A stretch of 6,318 nt of DNA from Marinospirillum sp. GTDB taxonomy: Bacteria > Pseudomonadota > Gammaproteobacteria > Pseudomonadales > Halomonadaceae. Below the pieces are notes generated by a model. That model saw nothing but the letters and a program-made list of their open reading frames with translations. It searched no databases and was not told the origin of the DNA. The first letter of the stretch is position 1. Every line of letters begins with the position of its first letter. The stretch is from positions 1-6,318 of the forward strand of contig SKIX01000254.1 in assembly GCA_007116195.1 (NCBI GenBank). Reading direction: 5' to 3'. Positions 6,223 to 6,318 of the stretch are shown piece by piece. The position numbers and the translations under genes are program-made.

Positions 6223-6251
6223 ATTATAGGCAACTTGCCTAGCTCTATCAG
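6223..6251 (-). promoter_or_regulatory. Sigma-70 promoter of the HTH gene
   Basis: On the minus strand CTGATA (6251-6246, 4/6 to TTGACA) is followed by a 17-bp spacer and a perfect TATAAT (6228-6223). Transcription would start near 6216, about 49 bases before the ATG at 6167. The leader contains an AAAAGCTTTT palindrome at 6199-6208. Confidence 0.8.
6227..6241. promoter_or_regulatory. Palindromic operator TAGGCAACTTGCCTA in the HTH gene promoter
   Basis: Perfect 7-bp arms (TAGGCAA and TTGCCTA) around a central C lie in the spacer and overlap the first two bases of the -10. A dimeric repressor bound here would block RNA polymerase. The HTH protein encoded just downstream is the obvious candidate, as in antitoxin autoregulation. 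Confidence 0.72.
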
Positions 6252-6277
6252 TTTCGCTTGAGTATTCCGCTACTCAC

Positions 6278-6318
6278 TTTCTGCACTACACAAAGAATAT
6301 AGGGCTGGCTGGAAAAAA
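6278..6318. repeat. 41-bp direct repeat, copy B (reaches window end)
   Basis: Identical to 5668-5708 up to the last base of the window, so the true length may be greater. It lies upstream of the HTH promoter on the minus strand. With copy A it brackets the HTH gene in a 610-bp unit. Confidence 0.9.

Noticed and set aside
6028..6261. 77-codon plus-strand frame across the HTH gene and its promoter
   Set aside because: It is antisense to the HTH domain and runs through the promoter and operator; a shadow.

Overview
The window looks like a chromosomal or island segment of a proteobacterium, most likely a gammaproteobacterium. The evidence is the style of the response regulator, the NadS/HigA-like regulator and the RmlD-like protein, moderate G+C and dense coding. 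No marker gene fixes the genus. Four genes are clear, one is cut by the window edge, and the right-hand 0.9 kb is accessory DNA with few genes and many repeats.

Left part (1-1080): a divergent pair. On the minus strand is the N-terminal 157 codons of an RmlD/SDR-like protein that lacks the usual glycine-rich motif and catalytic tyrosine. On the plus strand is a free-standing Rcp1/CheY-like response regulator with a complete phosphorylation site.

Centre (1115-5238, minus strand): a two-gene operon resembling McrBC-type (type IV) restriction. An AAA+ motor of the McrB type (Walker A, Walker B, NMDE and SRKVxDRA motifs) is followed 32 bp later by an 826-residue DUF2357/PD-(D/E)XK protein, the McrC-like nuclease partner. 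Together they would form a ring motor that activates a nuclease on foreign nucleic acid. What they recognise cannot be read from the sequence. The probable start of the motor gene is a TTG behind a good Shine-Dalgarno site. The longer ATG version of the reading frame begins inside a small transposon remnant.

Right part (5239-6318): an 89-bp IS5-type MITE flanked by TTAA duplications sits between the operon and its upstream DNA. Next come a bidirectional intrinsic terminator, a 19-codon gene-end fragment, small repeats and hairpins. Last is a HigA/NadS-like HTH regulator with its own consensus promoter and a perfect 15-bp palindromic operator inside that promoter. No toxin partner is present in the window. 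A 41-bp exact direct repeat with a 610-bp period brackets this regulator and ends exactly at the window edge.

The most interesting points are the McrBC-like pair with unrecognised recognition domains, the MITE in its promoter region, and the repeat-bounded solitary antitoxin unit.
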